Source: Patulibacter minatonensis DSM 18081 (GTDB taxonomy: Bacteria; Actinomycetota; Thermoleophilia; Solirubrobacterales; Solirubrobacteraceae). Taken from it: a stretch of 64,000 nt of DNA. The notes under the pieces were generated by a model. It had not been told where the DNA came from. It saw only the letters and a list, made by a program, of their open reading frames with translations, and ran no database searches. The stretch covers positions 278,864 through 342,863 of the forward strand of contig NZ_KI912613.1 of assembly GCF_000519325.1 (NCBI RefSeq), given 5' to 3'. The translations under genes and the position numbers were made by a program. This document shows, in pieces, positions 1-8,089 of the stretch; the first letter of the stretch is position 1, and each line of letters begins with the position of its first letter.

Positions 1-180
1 CGCGGGGGCGCGGCGGGCGGGCGAGAGCGGGGCGCTCCAGGGCGTGGCGGGCGACGAGTGCGCGGGGCGCGACGGGCGCGCGGGGCTCTACGGGTGGTTC
101 GTGGGCGCGCCGCGCTCCGTCCGGTCGGGCGGCGTTGGGCGGGCGGCGGGCCGGAGCGGAAGGGGCGGGCCGACGGCCTG

Positions 181-525
181 CTCGTCGGGTCGTGTACCGC
201 TGAGGTACCGAACTCGACGAGGTGCGGCCGGCGACCGTCGCGCGGCCGACCGACGGCCTGCTCGTCGGATCGTGTACCGCCGAGGTACCGAACTCGACGA
301 GGAGCGGGCCGGCGACCGCCGCGCGGCCGGCCGACGGCCTGCTCGTCGGCCTGCGTACCGCTGAGGTACCGAACTCGACGTGGGGCAGGCCGGCGGGGGC
401 GCCGCGACGTGCGCGTCGGATCGTGTACCGCCGAGGTACCGAACTCGACGAGGTGCGACCGTCGCGCGGCCGGCCGACGGCCTGCTCGTCGGATCGTGTA
501 CCGCCGCGGTACACGAACCGACGAC
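181..525. repeat. Array of five 41-bp palindromes
   Basis: Five copies lie at 181-221, 261-301, 342-382, 412-452 and 485-525. Each has an inner dyad GTACC-N5-GGTAC and, six bases further out on both sides, an outer dyad CTCGTCG / CGACGAG. Copies 3 and 4 have one or two changes in the outer arms. Copy 5 is changed in the right flank, but there the inner dyad grows to a perfect GTGTACCGC-C-GCGGTACAC. Start-to-start spacing is 80, 81, 70 and 73 bp. The sequence between copies is also partly repeated (CGACGGCCTG before several copies). Both arms are conserved symmetrically, which suggests protein-binding sites or a structured array rather than chance. Confidence 0.8.
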
Positions 526-550
526 GGGCGGGCGGCGCTGCCACGGGCGC

Positions 551-710
551 GTCGCGTCCCGCGTGACGAACGACCATCGGCTCCGCGCCGTCCGGCGGTC
601 GGGTGCGGGTCGTCGCGCCCGGCGAGACGGGGGACCATCGACCTCCCGCCAAGCGAAGGCCGGGTGCGGTTCGTCGCCCCCGACGAGACGAACGACCGCC
701 GACCTCCCGC
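551..710. repeat. Three degenerate ~39-bp direct repeats, period ~61
   Basis: Copies at about 551-586, 611-649 and 672-710 share the pattern CGTCGC-CCCG-CGAGACG followed by GACC-TCGACCTCCCGC. Copies two and three also share the preceding GGGTGCGG. They directly follow the palindrome array. No gene or known element explains them. Confidence 0.6.
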
Positions 711-818
711 GCCCCATCTCCCTCCTCCCGCGCCCCGCGCCCCATCTCCGTCCTCCCGCGCCCCGCGCCCCATCTCCCGCCTGCCTCCTCCCACGCCCCG
801 CGCCCCGCGCCCTGCGCC
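703..818. repeat. CCCGCGCCCC low-complexity tandem tract
   Basis: Imperfect tandem repeats of a C-rich unit (CCTCCCGCGCCCC plus GCGCCCCATCT) fill this stretch; the strand is almost purine-free. It could be replication slippage or a polypyrimidine structure. Confidence 0.7.
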
Positions 819-1310
819 CTCGATGACCGGGCGCCTGTCCCTCTGGGGTCCCTTCGGGAGCCGGCCGCCCGTCACGCACCTGTCCGGTGCGAGCCGGTGC
901 GGCCCGCGCCCGCCGCCCCTCGCCCCACCGTCCGTCCGCCCCTCGCGCGGCCGAAAGGCCCGCGGAGACGGGGCGCGGCCGGTCCGTCCACCCCCGTGGA
1001 CCGTCCCGCGAGGTCCGATGTACGGTCCGTCCGTGGCCGTCTCATCGAGCGCGGACCATGGACGGATGGCATTCCGAATTGTCTTTTCGCAGGTCCTTGC
1101 AGGCGATCTCGGGCGGCCTGCGGCGTAGACGCGGCCACGGGGCGTCGTTCCGTCGGAGCAGTACGTCATGGTGTCCGTCCGTCGCCCTTGCGGACCAGTT
1201 CGCAAGGCCGGGGGAACCCCTTCGCCCGGATGGTCCGGCCGTGCTCTGCAGCGGTCTTCGCGTTCCGGGAACAGCACCAGTTCGGCAATCCCAGAGGAAC
1301 GTAGGCAGGC

Positions 1311-4199
1311 ATGGAACCGGCGAACCCGTCCATCATCAGCGACCGACGCGCAGACCAGGCGCTGACGGTCAGTCGTCGGTTCACCACCGCCGGTGTCCAC
1401 CCCTTCGACCAGGTCGAGTGGGAGCTCCGCGACGCCGTCATCGGCAACCCGGAGAAGCCGGCGTTCGTCCAGCGGAACGTCGAGTTCCCGACGTCGTGGT
1501 CGCAGAACGCGACCAACATCGTCACGCAGAAGTACTTCCGCGGCCAGGTCGACACGCCGGCGCGCGAGTCCTCGGTCCGCCAGATCGTCAGCCGCGTGGC
1601 CGGCACGATCGCCGACTGGGGCCGCTCCCTCGCGTACTTCGCGACGCAGGAGGACGGCGACGCCTTCGAGGCCGAGCTGACCTACATCCTGCTCAACCAG
1701 CTCGCGGCGTTCAACAGCCCCGTCTGGTTCAACGTCGGGTTCGAGGAGTCGCCGCAGTGCTCGGCGTGCTTCATCCTCTCCGTCGACGACTCGATGGACT
1801 CGATCCTCGACTGGAACACCAAGGAGGGCCGGATCTTCCGCGGCGGCTCCGGTTCCGGCATCAACCTGTCGAACATCCGCGGCTCGATGGAGCCGCTGTC
1901 CAAGGGCGGCACCGCCTCGGGCCCCGTCTCGTTCATGCGCGGCGCGGACTCCTGGGCCGGCACGATCAAGTCCGGCGGCAAGACCCGCCGCGCGGCGAAG
2001 ATGGTCGTCCTCGACGTCGACCACCCGGACATCCTCGAGTTCGTCCAGTGCAAGGCGAAGGAGGAGGACAAGGCCGAGGCCCTGGCCAAGGCCGGCTTCG
2101 ACATGTCGATCGACGGTGACGGCTTCACCTCGATCCAGTACCAGAACGCGAACAACTCGGTCCGCGTCTCCGACGACTTCATGCAGGCCGTCGTCGACGA
2201 CGCCGAGTGGCGGACGACGCCGCGCAACAAGGCGGCGCAGGACGTCGAGACGCCGAGCTTCCGCGCCCGGCAGCTGATGGACGAGATCGCGAAGGCCGCC
2301 TGGCGCTGCGCCGATCCGGGCATCCAGTACGACACGACGATCAACCGCTGGCACACGTCGCCGAACTCGGGGCGCATCAACGCGTCGAACCCGTGCTCGG
2401 AGTACATGCACGTCGACGACTCGGCCTGCAACCTCGCGTCGATCAACCTGATGAAGTTCCGTCGCCCCGACGGCACGTTCGACGTCCCGACGTTCGAGCA
2501 CACGGTCGACGTCCTCCTGCTCGCGCAGGAGATCATCGTCGGCCCGTCGAGCTACCCGACGGAGAAGATCGGCGAGAACGCCCGCCGCTTCCGCCAGCTC
2601 GGACTCGGCTACGCCAACCTCGGCGCGCTCCTGATGTCCAAGGGCATGCCGTACGACTCCGACCACGGCCGCGCCACCGCCGCCGCGATCACCGCCCTGA
2701 TGACGGGCCGCGCGTACCGCCGCTCCGCCGAGATCTCGGCCGCCATCGGCCCGTTCGAGGCGTACGAGGAGAACCGCGAGCCCCACAACGCGATCATGCG
2801 CATGCACCGCGACGCGTCGTACGAGATCGACGACGTCGACGCCGGCGACGTGCCGCTCCTGAAGGCCGCGCAGCGGTCCTGGGAGGAGGCCGTCGAGCTC
2901 GGTGAGCAGCACGGGTACCGCAACGCCCAGGCGACCGTCCTGGCACCGACCGGGACCATCTCGTTCCTGATGGACTGCGACACGACCGGCATCGAGCCGG
3001 ACTTCTCGCTCGTCAAGTACAAGGAGCTCGTCGGCGGCGGCTCCATGGTCATCGTCAACCGGACGGTGCCGCTGGCGCTGAAGGAGCTCGGCTACACGCC
3101 CGAGCAGGTCGACCAGATCATCGCCTTCACGAACGAGCACGGCTCGATCGTCGGCGCCCCGGGCCTCAAGGACGAGCACCTCTCGGTGTTCGACGTGGCG
3201 GTCGGCGAGCGCGCGATCACGCACATGGGCCACATCAAGATGATGGGCGCCACGCAGCCGTTCCTCTCGGGCGCGATCTCGAAGACGGTCAACATGCCGA
3301 AGACCGCGTCGGTCGAGGACATCGCCGAGGCGTACACCGAGGCCTGGCGCCTGGGCGTCAAGGCCCTGGCCATCTACCGCGACGGCAGCAAGACGGCGCA
3401 GGCCCTGCGCACCGACGCCCAGGACGACGAGGTCGTCGCCCAGGAGGAGGTCGACCAGATCGTCGCGAAGGCCGTCGGCAAGGCCGTGGCCGAGGCCGAG
3501 ACCCGCCTGCGCGCCGAGCTCGGCCCGCAGCGTCGTCGCATGCCGCGCGAGCGCCAGTCGATCACGCACAAGTTCTCGATCGGCGGCCACGAGGGCTACA
3601 TCACGGCCGGCAAGTACGAGGACGGCTCGGTCGGCGAGATCTTCCTGACCGACATCGGCAAGGAGGGCTCCGCCGTCCGCGGCATGATGAACTCCTTCGC
3701 CACCTCGGTGTCGATCGCGCTGCAGTACGGCGTGCCGCTCGAGACGCTGGTGCGCAAGTTCGCGTACATGCGCTTCGAGCCGGAGGGGATCACGACGAAT
3801 CCCGAGATCCCGTTCGCGAAGTCGATGCCGGACTACTTCATGCGCTGGCTCGCCAGCCGCTTCCTGGACGCCGACATCCAGGAGGAGCTCGGCATCCGGA
3901 CCGACGCCGTGCGCCACCGCCAGAACGCGCAGGACGTCGTCTCCGGCGGCGGCGACACCGCCCGCCCGAACTCCGGCGGCGCGGTCGTCGGCTCGGCCGG
4001 CACGGCCACCCCGCCCGCCGGCGCGGCACCGGCGCTGAACGCCTCGACGGACACCCCGCCGGTCGTCCCCGCCCGCGTCCAGGCCTCGGGCCCGGACATC
4101 GAGCTGGGCCCGGTCTGCGGCGACTGCGGCGGCATGATGCAGCGCACGGGCGCGTGCTACACGTGCTCCAGCTGCGGCAACAACACGGGCTGCGGCTGA
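1311..4199 (+). CDS. nrdJ: Vitamin B12-dependent (class II) ribonucleotide reductase
   Basis: Cytosolic enzyme that makes deoxyribonucleotides from ribonucleotides using adenosylcobalamin as radical source, so it works with or without oxygen. The 962 residues match the long NrdJ form. Visible landmarks are FNSPVWFNVG near residue 138, Cys150/Cys153 in SPQCSACFIL, NPCSE (Cys362, Glu364), a further Cys373, and the VLAPTGTISF / CDTTGIEPDFSLVKYK phosphate-binding segment near 545-580. The last ~25 residues form a Cys-rich tail (CGDCGG...CYTCSSCG) like the redox/zinc C-terminus of this family. An Ala/Pro-rich linker (about 880-925) separates the tail from the barrel. The ATG start is followed at once by the family N-terminus (ISDRRADQALTVSRRF). 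No class I subunit genes are in the window, so this may be the main dNTP source. A hairpin follows the stop codon. Confidence 0.97.
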   Translation: MEPANPSIISDRRADQALTVSRRFTTAGVHPFDQVEWELRDAVIGNPEKPAFVQRNVEFPTSWSQNATNIVTQKYFRGQVDTPARESSVRQIVSRVAGTIADWGRSLAYFATQEDGDAFEAELTYILLNQLAAFNSPVWFNVGFEESPQCSACFILSVDDSMDSILDWNTKEGRIFRGGSGSGINLSNIRGSMEPLSKGGTASGPVSFMRGADSWAGTIKSGGKTRRAAKMVVLDVDHPDILEFVQCKAKEEDKAEALAKAGFDMSIDGDGFTSIQYQNANNSVRVSDDFMQAVVDDAEWRTTPRNKAAQDVETPSFRARQLMDEIAKAAWRCADPGIQYDTTINRWHTSPNSGRINASNPCSEYMHVDDSACNLASINLMKFRRPDGTFDVPTFEHTVDVLLLAQEIIVGPSSYPTEKIGENARRFRQLGLGYANLGALLMSKGMPYDSDHGRATAAAITALMTGRAYRRSAEISAAIGPFEAYEENREPHNAIMRMHRDASYEIDDVDAGDVPLLKAAQRSWEEAVELGEQHGYRNAQATVLAPTGTISFLMDCDTTGIEPDFSLVKYKELVGGGSMVIVNRTVPLALKELGYTPEQVDQIIAFTNEHGSIVGAPGLKDEHLSVFDVAVGERAITHMGHIKMMGATQPFLSGAISKTVNMPKTASVEDIAEAYTEAWRLGVKALAIYRDGSKTAQALRTDAQDDEVVAQEEVDQIVAKAVGKAVAEAETRLRAELGPQRRRMPRERQSITHKFSIGGHEGYITAGKYEDGSVGEIFLTDIGKEGSAVRGMMNSFATSVSIALQYGVPLETLVRKFAYMRFEPEGITTNPEIPFAKSMPDYFMRWLASRFLDADIQEELGIRTDAVRHRQNAQDVVSGGGDTARPNSGGAVVGSAGTATPPAGAAPALNASTDTPPVVPARVQASGPDIELGPVCGDCGGMMQRTGACYTCSSCGNNTGCG

Positions 4200-4212
4200 G
4201 CGGCAGCCCCTT

Positions 4213-4242
4213 CCGGTGACGTCGCACACGCGGCGCCACCGG
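4213..4242 (+). terminator. Hairpin after nrdJ
   Basis: A 13-position stem (4213-4225 with 4230-4242; one A-C mismatch and one G-T pair) closes an ACAC loop 14 nt after the nrdJ stop. There is no T-tract. Confidence 0.6.
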
Positions 4243-4555
4243 GATCCGGTTGGCCCCGACGGCCGCCGACGCACCCGAACAGGACCGTGACGGGCGCCGC
4301 GAGGCGCCCGTCGTCATCGGCGCCCGTCGTCGGCCGTGCCCGTCATCGTCGGCGCCCGTCGTCGTCGGTACCCGTCGCGGGACTCCCGTCGCCGGCCGTC
4401 GCTCCTCGAGGAGGGCCTCCGGTGCGAAGGGGCCGAGCCAGCCGTCGAGCTCGAGGGCCAGGCCCACCGCGCCGACCACCGGCCCGCTCGCGACGATCGC
4501 CGCCGACGGCGCGTCGCCCACCGAGCATGCGTTCGGCGACGCACCCCCGGACGCC
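4243..4555. other. Gap with degenerate GTCGTC-type tandem repeats
   Basis: No clear gene. Between about 4311 and 4385 a short unit (GCCCGTCGTC plus ATCGGC or GTCGGTA) is repeated four to five times imperfectly. Frames read through it but give Arg/Ser/Pro-rich translations. It merges into the broken gene at 4556. Confidence 0.45.
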
Positions 4556-4818
4556 GTGCGGATCCGGGCGACGGTCGAGCTCGTCCTCGCGGACCTGCGA
4601 GACCTCGAGCGTCGGGGCGCCTCGGCGGCGGGCTCGACGACGACGTCGTCTCCAGGTTCCACGAGCAGGCGGACCGGCTCGAGGGGCTGACCCGGCCCAC
4701 GCTCGTCGGGGTGCGGGAGTCCGGCACCCTCGGGGAGCTGCTCGCCGCCCAGCAGCTCGTCCGGCTCGCGCTGCGGCTGACCATCCACATCACCGAGACC
4801 CTCGAGCGCGGGCGCTGA
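4556..4818 (+). pseudogene. Probable frameshifted remnant of a small gene
   Basis: Two protein-like segments sit in different frames. From a GTG at 4556 one frame reads an acidic/hydrophobic helix (ATVELVLADLRDLERRGA). Near 4620-4635 it degenerates, and the frame one base over continues as GLDDDVVSRFHEQADRLEG and on to a helical C-terminus (LLAAQQLVRLALRLTIHI) stopping at 4818. Codon-position G+C follows the protein-like frame on each side. The joined product would be about 87 residues, possibly starting further upstream. I do not recognise the family. A sequencing or assembly indel in the G/C run would give the same picture. Confidence 0.35.
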
Positions 4819-4848
4819 GCGGCCCGGGCAGACCGACCGGCGGACACG

Positions 4849-4879
4849 ACGACGGGCACCGCGTCGCGGTGCCCGTTGT
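4849..4879. terminator. Bidirectional hairpin terminator
   Basis: A long stem with core GGGCACCGC / GCGGTGCCC (4854-4862, 4866-4874) and loop GTC extends outward to about 14 pairs including one G-T. It lies between the end of the plus-strand remnant and the end of the minus-strand secreted-protein gene, so it can serve both directions. Confidence 0.75.
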
Positions 4880-4915
4880 GACCGGCGAGGAGGCGGGCGT
4901 CGCGCCCGCCGGACC

Positions 4916-5461
4916 TCAGTCGCCGTTCTGGAACGTGCCGCTGGTCGCCGAGAGCAGCGCGCCACCCTGCGGGAGGGCCGACGTGTCGCAGCCGATGGTC
5001 GGGACCATGCCGTCGAGCATCGGGACGAAGCCCATCTGCGTCTTGCCGTCCGCGCCCTTGTGGAGCGAGACGATCATCCCGGCGCCCACCTTGTCCAGCA
5101 CGCCGGACGTCGAGGTGTTGTCGAACTTGTAGTAGAAGCTCGTGTCGTTCCCGTGGGTCTCGAGGCACGAGATCGGGCCGGCGAGGCGGATCTTGCCGAC
5201 CTCGGGCGGGAGGCCCATCACCGCCACCGGAGCGCCCTCGGCGGTGAACGTGCCCGTGGCCTGCGTGGACTTCTGACCCGCGGCGCGCTGGGCGTCGTAG
5301 GTGACGTGGATGCCACCGGCCTGGAAGTCGCCGGACGAGCTCTGGGCACCCGACGTGTCGGCGGCGGCAGCGGTGGCGGCGGTGGCAGCGACGGCGGCCA
5401 CGGATGCGACGGCCACGGCGGCCATGCGGCGGCGGGTGCGCTTCATCGGACGTGCGGTCAT
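4916..5461 (-). CDS. Secreted protein of unknown function
   Basis: 181 residues. The N-terminus (MTARPMKRTRRR) is followed by an Ala/Val-rich hydrophobic stretch ending in Ala residues near position 37, a typical Sec or Tat-like signal peptide with probable cleavage before DTSGAQ. The mature part is rich in beta-formers and small residues, with two cysteines (ISCLETHG and IGCDTS) that could form a disulfide outside the cell. I do not recognise the family. The ATG at 5461 is chosen because GAGGAGAG lies about 7 nt upstream; an internal Met six residues later is possible. The gene is monocistronic, with a strong hairpin after its stop. Confidence 0.8.
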   Translation of the reverse strand: MTARPMKRTRRRMAAVAVASVAAVAATAATAAAADTSGAQSSSGDFQAGGIHVTYDAQRAAGQKSTQATGTFTAEGAPVAVMGLPPEVGKIRLAGPISCLETHGNDTSFYYKFDNTSTSGVLDKVGAGMIVSLHKGADGKTQMGFVPMLDGMVPTIGCDTSALPQGGALLSATSGTFQNGD

Positions 5462-5610
5462 GCGTCTCTCCTCGTCGTGACGGCCGGACGCCTCGGCGTC
5501 CGCTCTTGGGGGAAGGACCGTCACCCGTTGCATCGGGGGCGCCCCGTCCGCGGACGCGGATCCGGCCCGATTCACGACTCCCGGGGGAGGCCTTCCCACC
5601 CGATGGGGGA

Positions 5611-5633
5611 GTTCGCCGACCCGGTGTGGGTAA
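5611..5633 (+). promoter_or_regulatory. Possible SigB-type promoter (GTTC-N13-GGGTAA)
   Basis: GTTC at 5611-5614 and GGGTAA at 5628-5633 resemble the GTTT...GGGTAT pattern of SigB/SigF-type sigma factors, 40 nt before the gene at 5674. The spacer is on the short side. A SigB-type sigma gene is 1.6 kb away. Weak evidence. Confidence 0.25.
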
Positions 5634-5661
5634 CGCTGTTGCCGCCGAACGGGGGACCGAG

Positions 5662-5667
5662 TAGGGT
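5662..5667 (+). promoter_or_regulatory. -10 box TAGGGT, leaderless type
   Basis: TAGGGT ends 6 nt before the ATG at 5674, and no Shine-Dalgarno lies between. It fits a leaderless transcript. Confidence 0.5.
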
Positions 5668-5673
5668 GACGAT

Positions 5674-5883
5674 ATGGACGTCCCTGGAGCGCCCACACCC
5701 CTCCCGGTGCGTGAGCTGTCCCGGGAGATCACCGACCGCATCGTCGACCTCACGGGCCGGTGGATCGAGGGCCGTCCGCCGTCACGGGACGAGATCGACT
5801 CGGTGTCCGCCGCGATCGCGCGGCTGCACACGACCATCACCTTCTCGGCCCCCAGCACGACCGGCCGACAGCCGCATCGCTGA
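5674..5883 (+). CDS. Small conserved-looking hypothetical protein
   Basis: 69 residues, cytosolic, no signal or membrane segment. The middle (LSREITDRIVDLTGRWIEG and DEIDSVSAAIARLHTTITF) looks like two amphipathic helices, suggesting a small helical or oligomerising protein. No family recognised. The ATG at 5674 follows a -10-like TAGGGT by 6 nt, consistent with leaderless expression. The next gene on the same strand starts 41 nt after its stop, so the two could be cotranscribed. Confidence 0.55.
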   Translation: MDVPGAPTPLPVRELSREITDRIVDLTGRWIEGRPPSRDEIDSVSAAIARLHTTITFSAPSTTGRQPHR

Positions 5884-5924
5884 TACGCCCGCTGCAGGCA
5901 GCCGCAGCGGGTAGAAGTCCCCTG

Positions 5925-6284
5925 ATGGCCGAGCGCACGCAGCCCCGCATCCTGCAGAAGCTCGAGGCCCGCCGGGAGTCCTACAAGGAGAAGGGCCGCA
6001 TCTACCGCGCGGCCTGGGTGCTCGCGGGCGTGATCGTGGTGCTCGCGGGCATCGCGATGATCGTCTTCCCGGGTCCCGCCGTCGTCGTCATCCCGCTGGG
6101 CCTCGCGATGCTGTCGTTCGAGTTCGCGTGGGCGCAGCGGCTGCTCGACCGCGGCGTCGACGGCGGGCTCGAGGTCAAGGAGCGGATCGTCGCGGCCGAC
6201 CGGCGGTCGCAGGTGCTCGGCGGCATCGCGGTCCTCGCGGCGGTCGCCGCGGTGGTGGCGGTCGCCGTCGCCGTCCTGCTCTGA
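5925..6284 (+). CDS. PGPGW-family (TIGR02611-like) membrane protein
   Basis: 119 residues with a basic cytosolic N-terminus, a hydrophobic pair centred on FPGPAVVVIPLGLAMLSFEF (about residues 25-66), a loop (AQRLLDRGVDGGLEVKERI) and a strongly hydrophobic C-terminal segment (about 95-119). The FPGP turn between two membrane helices followed by a Phe/Glu/Trp stretch matches the small actinobacterial PGPGW proteins of unknown function; here the usual PGPGW reads PGPAV. ATG 5925 is chosen because the family begins shortly before the basic helix. A GGGTAG sequence lies 10-15 nt upstream and no good Shine-Dalgarno is present. Confidence 0.75.
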   Translation: MAERTQPRILQKLEARRESYKEKGRIYRAAWVLAGVIVVLAGIAMIVFPGPAVVVIPLGLAMLSFEFAWAQRLLDRGVDGGLEVKERIVAADRRSQVLGGIAVLAAVAAVVAVAVAVLL

Positions 6285-6447
6285 CCCGCGCCCGGACGCG
6301 GTCGTGCTTCGACCACCGGGGACGCACGAACGCCGACGGGGTGACCGGTCGCCCGGACGCGGTCGTGGTCCGGCCGCCGGGACGCGGACTCGCCGGGGCG
6401 CGGACTGCGACGACCTGGCCCACCACCCGGGCGCGGCCGGACCTGCG

Positions 6448-6852
6448 TCAGCCGCGGTCGCCCGACAGCCCGCCCGCGTCGGGCGGGACGTCCACCGCGT
6501 GGGCGCGGAGGGCCTCGATCGGCACGTCGTCGAGGACCCGCTCGTGGGTCGCGGCCAGCACGACCAGGGCCGCGGCACCGTCCTCGTGGGCGCGGAACCA
6601 GTTGCGCGCCGTCACGCACCAGCGGTCCCCCGGTTGGAGGCCCGGGAACAGGAACCGGGGCATCGGGGTCGTCAGGTCGTTGCCGATCGTTCGCTGGTGC
6701 TCCAGGAACTCCGCGGTGACGACGGCGCAGATCGTGTGCCGGCCCTGGTCCTGCGGGCCCGTGCGGCAGCAGCCGTCGCGGAAGAACCCGGTCAGCGGAT
6801 CGGTGCCGCACTCCTCGAGGGGACCGCCGAGGACGTTCTGCTCCGCATCCAC
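6448..6852 (-). CDS. DUF2237 family protein
   Basis: 134 residues, cytosolic. It closely follows the DUF2237 pattern: NVLGGPLEECGTDPLTGFFR, DGCCRTGPQDQGRHT, ICAVVTAEFLEHQRTIGNDL, FPGLQPGDRWC. The conserved cysteines (Cys15, the CC pair, Cys of ICAV, Cys of RWC) and the DG-CC and PGDRWC motifs are all present. The biochemical function of the family is not established. The length is normal, with a short divergent tail after residue 115. The start is a GTG just before DAEQNVLGG; a GATGCT hexamer 6 nt upstream could be a weak leaderless -10. Confidence 0.9.
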   Translation of the reverse strand: MDAEQNVLGGPLEECGTDPLTGFFRDGCCRTGPQDQGRHTICAVVTAEFLEHQRTIGNDLTTPMPRFLFPGLQPGDRWCVTARNWFRAHEDGAAALVVLAATHERVLDDVPIEALRAHAVDVPPDAGGLSGDRG

Positions 6853-7221
6853 CCGACGAGCATCGCACGGACGCCGTGTCGCGCCGCCCGCCGTCCGCCC
6901 CGGCCGGCCGGGTCATGGGGCCTGCCGCCCGTGCACCCCGCCGGTGGCGCGTCGCGCGTCCGTGCCGATCTGTGCCGATCCGCAGGGGCACCCGTGGCCG
7001 GGCCAGGACGTACCGGGTAGGATCGACCGAGGTCAGAAGGCGTGGCGCACCGGTTGCGACACCTGCTCGGCACCCGGGCAGGACGTCCGCGAAGGAGGCG
7101 CACGGGGCTCGCCCCGCGGCGGACGACACCACGACAGTGCCGACAGCGTCCCGGAGCCGCCCTCCGCGGCGAGCGAGGCGAAAACCGATCACGGCCGGGC
7201 GCGAGTCCGGGCGGAGGATCC
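6853..7221. other. Divergent intergenic region before the sigma gene
   Basis: 369 bp between the DUF2237 gene (minus) and the sigma gene (plus). It must hold both promoters. A 10-bp tandem repeat (GTGCCGATCT / GTGCCGATCC, 6962-6981) and a GGGTAG at 7015-7020 are visible. The sigma reading frame stays open through part of it, but its codons there are not protein-like. Confidence 0.4.
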
Positions 7222-7992
7222 GTGTCCGAGTCCTACGAGCAGCGCGACCTGCTCGACATCGCCCTCATACGGCTCTACCGCGCCACCGGCGATCCCCGAC
7301 GGCTCGACAAGCTCGTGCAGCGGTTCACGCCCCTGGTCCGGTCGGTCGTCCGGCAGTACACGGGCCGCGGCGAGTCGCTCGACGACCTCCACCAGGTCGG
7401 CATGCTCGCGCTGATGAAGGCGCTCGAGCGGTTCGACGCCTCCGGCGGCGGCAGCTTCGGGGCCTACGCCCGTCCGACGATCGCCGGCGAGATCAAGCGG
7501 CACTTCCGCGATCACACGTGGGCGGTCAAGGTGCCCCGGGCGATGCAGGAGCTGCAGGCCAAGGTCGCACGCGCGAAGACCGACGATCCGGCGGCCACGC
7601 ACGAGGACCTCGCCCGGCAGTTCGACGTGACGGTCGCGGAGGTGATGGACGCCGAAGTCGCCCACGACGCCTACCGGGCGAAGTCGCTGGACTTCTCGAC
7701 CCCCGGGGAGTCCGGTTCGTCGCCGCTGGACACGATGGGGTCGCGCGACCGCGGCTACGACGAGGTGGTCCTGCGTGACGAGATCGAGGACGCCCTCTCC
7801 GCCCTGGGGCCCCGGGACCGCGAGGTCGTCGAGCTGCGGTACTTCGACGAACGGCTCCAGCGCGAGATCGGGCAGGGGATCGGGGTCTCGCAGATGCAGG
7901 TCTCGAGGATCCTCAACCGCGCGATCGAGTCGATGCGCGACCACCTGGACCCGGACGACCGTCCGTCGGACCCTCCCCCGCTCGCGGCATGA
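7222..7992 (+). CDS. SigB/SigF-type RNA polymerase sigma factor
   Basis: 256-residue alternative sigma-70 factor with regions 2, 3 and 4. Region 2 contains RFTPLVRSVVRQYTGRGESL, DDLHQVGMLALMKALERFD and the -10-reading FGAYARPTIAGEIKRHFRD with WAVKVPR. Region 3 follows (EDLARQFDVTVAEVMDAE). Region 4 has LGPRDREVVELRYFDERLQREIG and the helix-turn-helix IGVSQMQVSRILNRAIESM. This is the stress/sporulation-type subfamily that reads GTTT...GGGTAT promoters. The GTG at 7222 follows a GGAGG by 4 nt. No anti-sigma kinase (RsbW) or antagonist (RsbV) gene is adjacent, so control would come from elsewhere or from the PAS protein encoded next. Confidence 0.9.
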   Translation: MSESYEQRDLLDIALIRLYRATGDPRRLDKLVQRFTPLVRSVVRQYTGRGESLDDLHQVGMLALMKALERFDASGGGSFGAYARPTIAGEIKRHFRDHTWAVKVPRAMQELQAKVARAKTDDPAATHEDLARQFDVTVAEVMDAEVAHDAYRAKSLDFSTPGESGSSPLDTMGSRDRGYDEVVLRDEIEDALSALGPRDREVVELRYFDERLQREIGQGIGVSQMQVSRILNRAIESMRDHLDPDDRPSDPPPLAA

Positions 7993-8089
7993 GGTGCGTG
8001 CGCCGACGAACCGGGGGTACAGGATCAGACGGGCACCTGCGACCTGCGCTCGCAGCGGGCACGCCCGGACCGCCCCGGAGGGAGATCGG

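Larger units (their letters stand above)
1..1310. other. Gene-free, repeat-rich region upstream of nrdJ
   Basis: No convincing gene is seen in this 1.3 kb. Open frames exist on both strands but their translations are low-complexity Arg/Pro/Ala/Gly strings, as expected from very high G+C without coding constraint. The left part holds five 41-bp palindromes and the middle holds degenerate direct repeats; both are listed separately. The only less G+C-rich patch is near 1070-1090. I see no cobalamin riboswitch and no NrdR box before nrdJ, judged by eye. Confidence 0.6.

Noticed and set aside
181-525. CRISPR-like repeat array
   Set aside because: Repeats are palindromic but spacers are themselves partly repeated and there are no cas genes; spacing is irregular (70-81 bp).
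58-1128. Long open frames on both strands in the first kilobase
   Set aside because: Translations are Arg/Pro/Ala/Gly low-complexity without domains, and overlapping frames are equally open. Expected from extreme G+C rather than coding.
1000-1310. Cobalamin riboswitch before the B12-dependent nrdJ
   Set aside because: No B12 box or conserved GCCACTG-type core was found by eye in the leader.
4849-4879. Attachment site or transposon end in the hairpin after the remnant
   Set aside because: There is no integrase or transposase in the window and no direct flanking repeats. A terminator explains it.
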